Of a DNA stretch of 5,654 nt, positions 5,651 through 5,654 are shown piece after piece. Position 1 is the first letter of the stretch, and each line of letters opens with the position of its first letter. The notes under the pieces are model-generated. The model made no database searches. It was given only the letters and a program-made list of their open reading frames with translations, and had not been told where the DNA came from. The DNA lies in assembly GCA_031260845.1 (NCBI GenBank), contig JAISKR010000286.1, positions 1 to 5,654 of the forward strand. The letters are read 5' to 3'. Origin of the DNA: Bacteroidales bacterium (GTDB lineage Bacteria > Bacteroidota > Bacteroidia > Bacteroidales > UBA4181). A program made the translations under genes and the position numbers.

Positions 5651-5654
5651 AGTT

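Overview
The window most likely comes from a member of the phylum Bacteroidota, probably Bacteroidales. Three separate promoters match the Bacteroidetes sigma-ABfr consensus (TTG/TTTG about 18-20 nt from TAnnTTTG), start codons are preceded by A/T-rich leaders rather than Shine-Dalgarno sequences, and the genes have mid-range G+C with A+T-rich spacers. Genus cannot be set from the sequence alone.

Layout, left to right: (1) 1-1314, plus strand: a MATE-family multidrug/cation antiporter that lacks only its first few codons, cut by the window edge. (2) 1327-2391, minus strand: leuB (3-isopropylmalate dehydrogenase), convergent with the MATE gene and with its own promoter. (3) 2464-3128, minus strand: a two-gene higB-higA type II toxin-antitoxin module, markedly A+T-rich, with repeated putative operator sequences around its promoter. 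(4) 3222-3246: a G+C-rich hairpin between higB and ahpF. (5) 3285-5498, minus strand: the ahpC-ahpF peroxide-detoxification operon. ahpC comes first and the genes are separated by a 99-nt spacer that consists almost wholly of 7-nt repeats facing each other as an inverted repeat. (6) 5499-5654: the ahpC control region, with a Bacteroidetes promoter and, centred about 65 bp upstream of the predicted start, an exact match to one OxyR half-operator (ATAG-N7-CTAT with all inner conserved bases).

AhpF (flavoprotein, NADH to disulfide) reduces AhpC (2-Cys peroxiredoxin), which reduces H2O2 and organic peroxides. The apparent OxyR site would make the operon peroxide-inducible. LeuB acts in leucine synthesis, HigBA is a self-regulated mRNA-interferase toxin-antitoxin pair, and the MATE protein is an efflux pump. 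Nothing suggests that the four units work together.

All protein-coding genes belong to known families, and I did not find an undescribed multi-gene system. The most interesting material is non-coding: the heptad inverted-repeat array filling the ahpC-ahpF spacer, the repeats flanking the higBA promoter, and the OxyR-like site.
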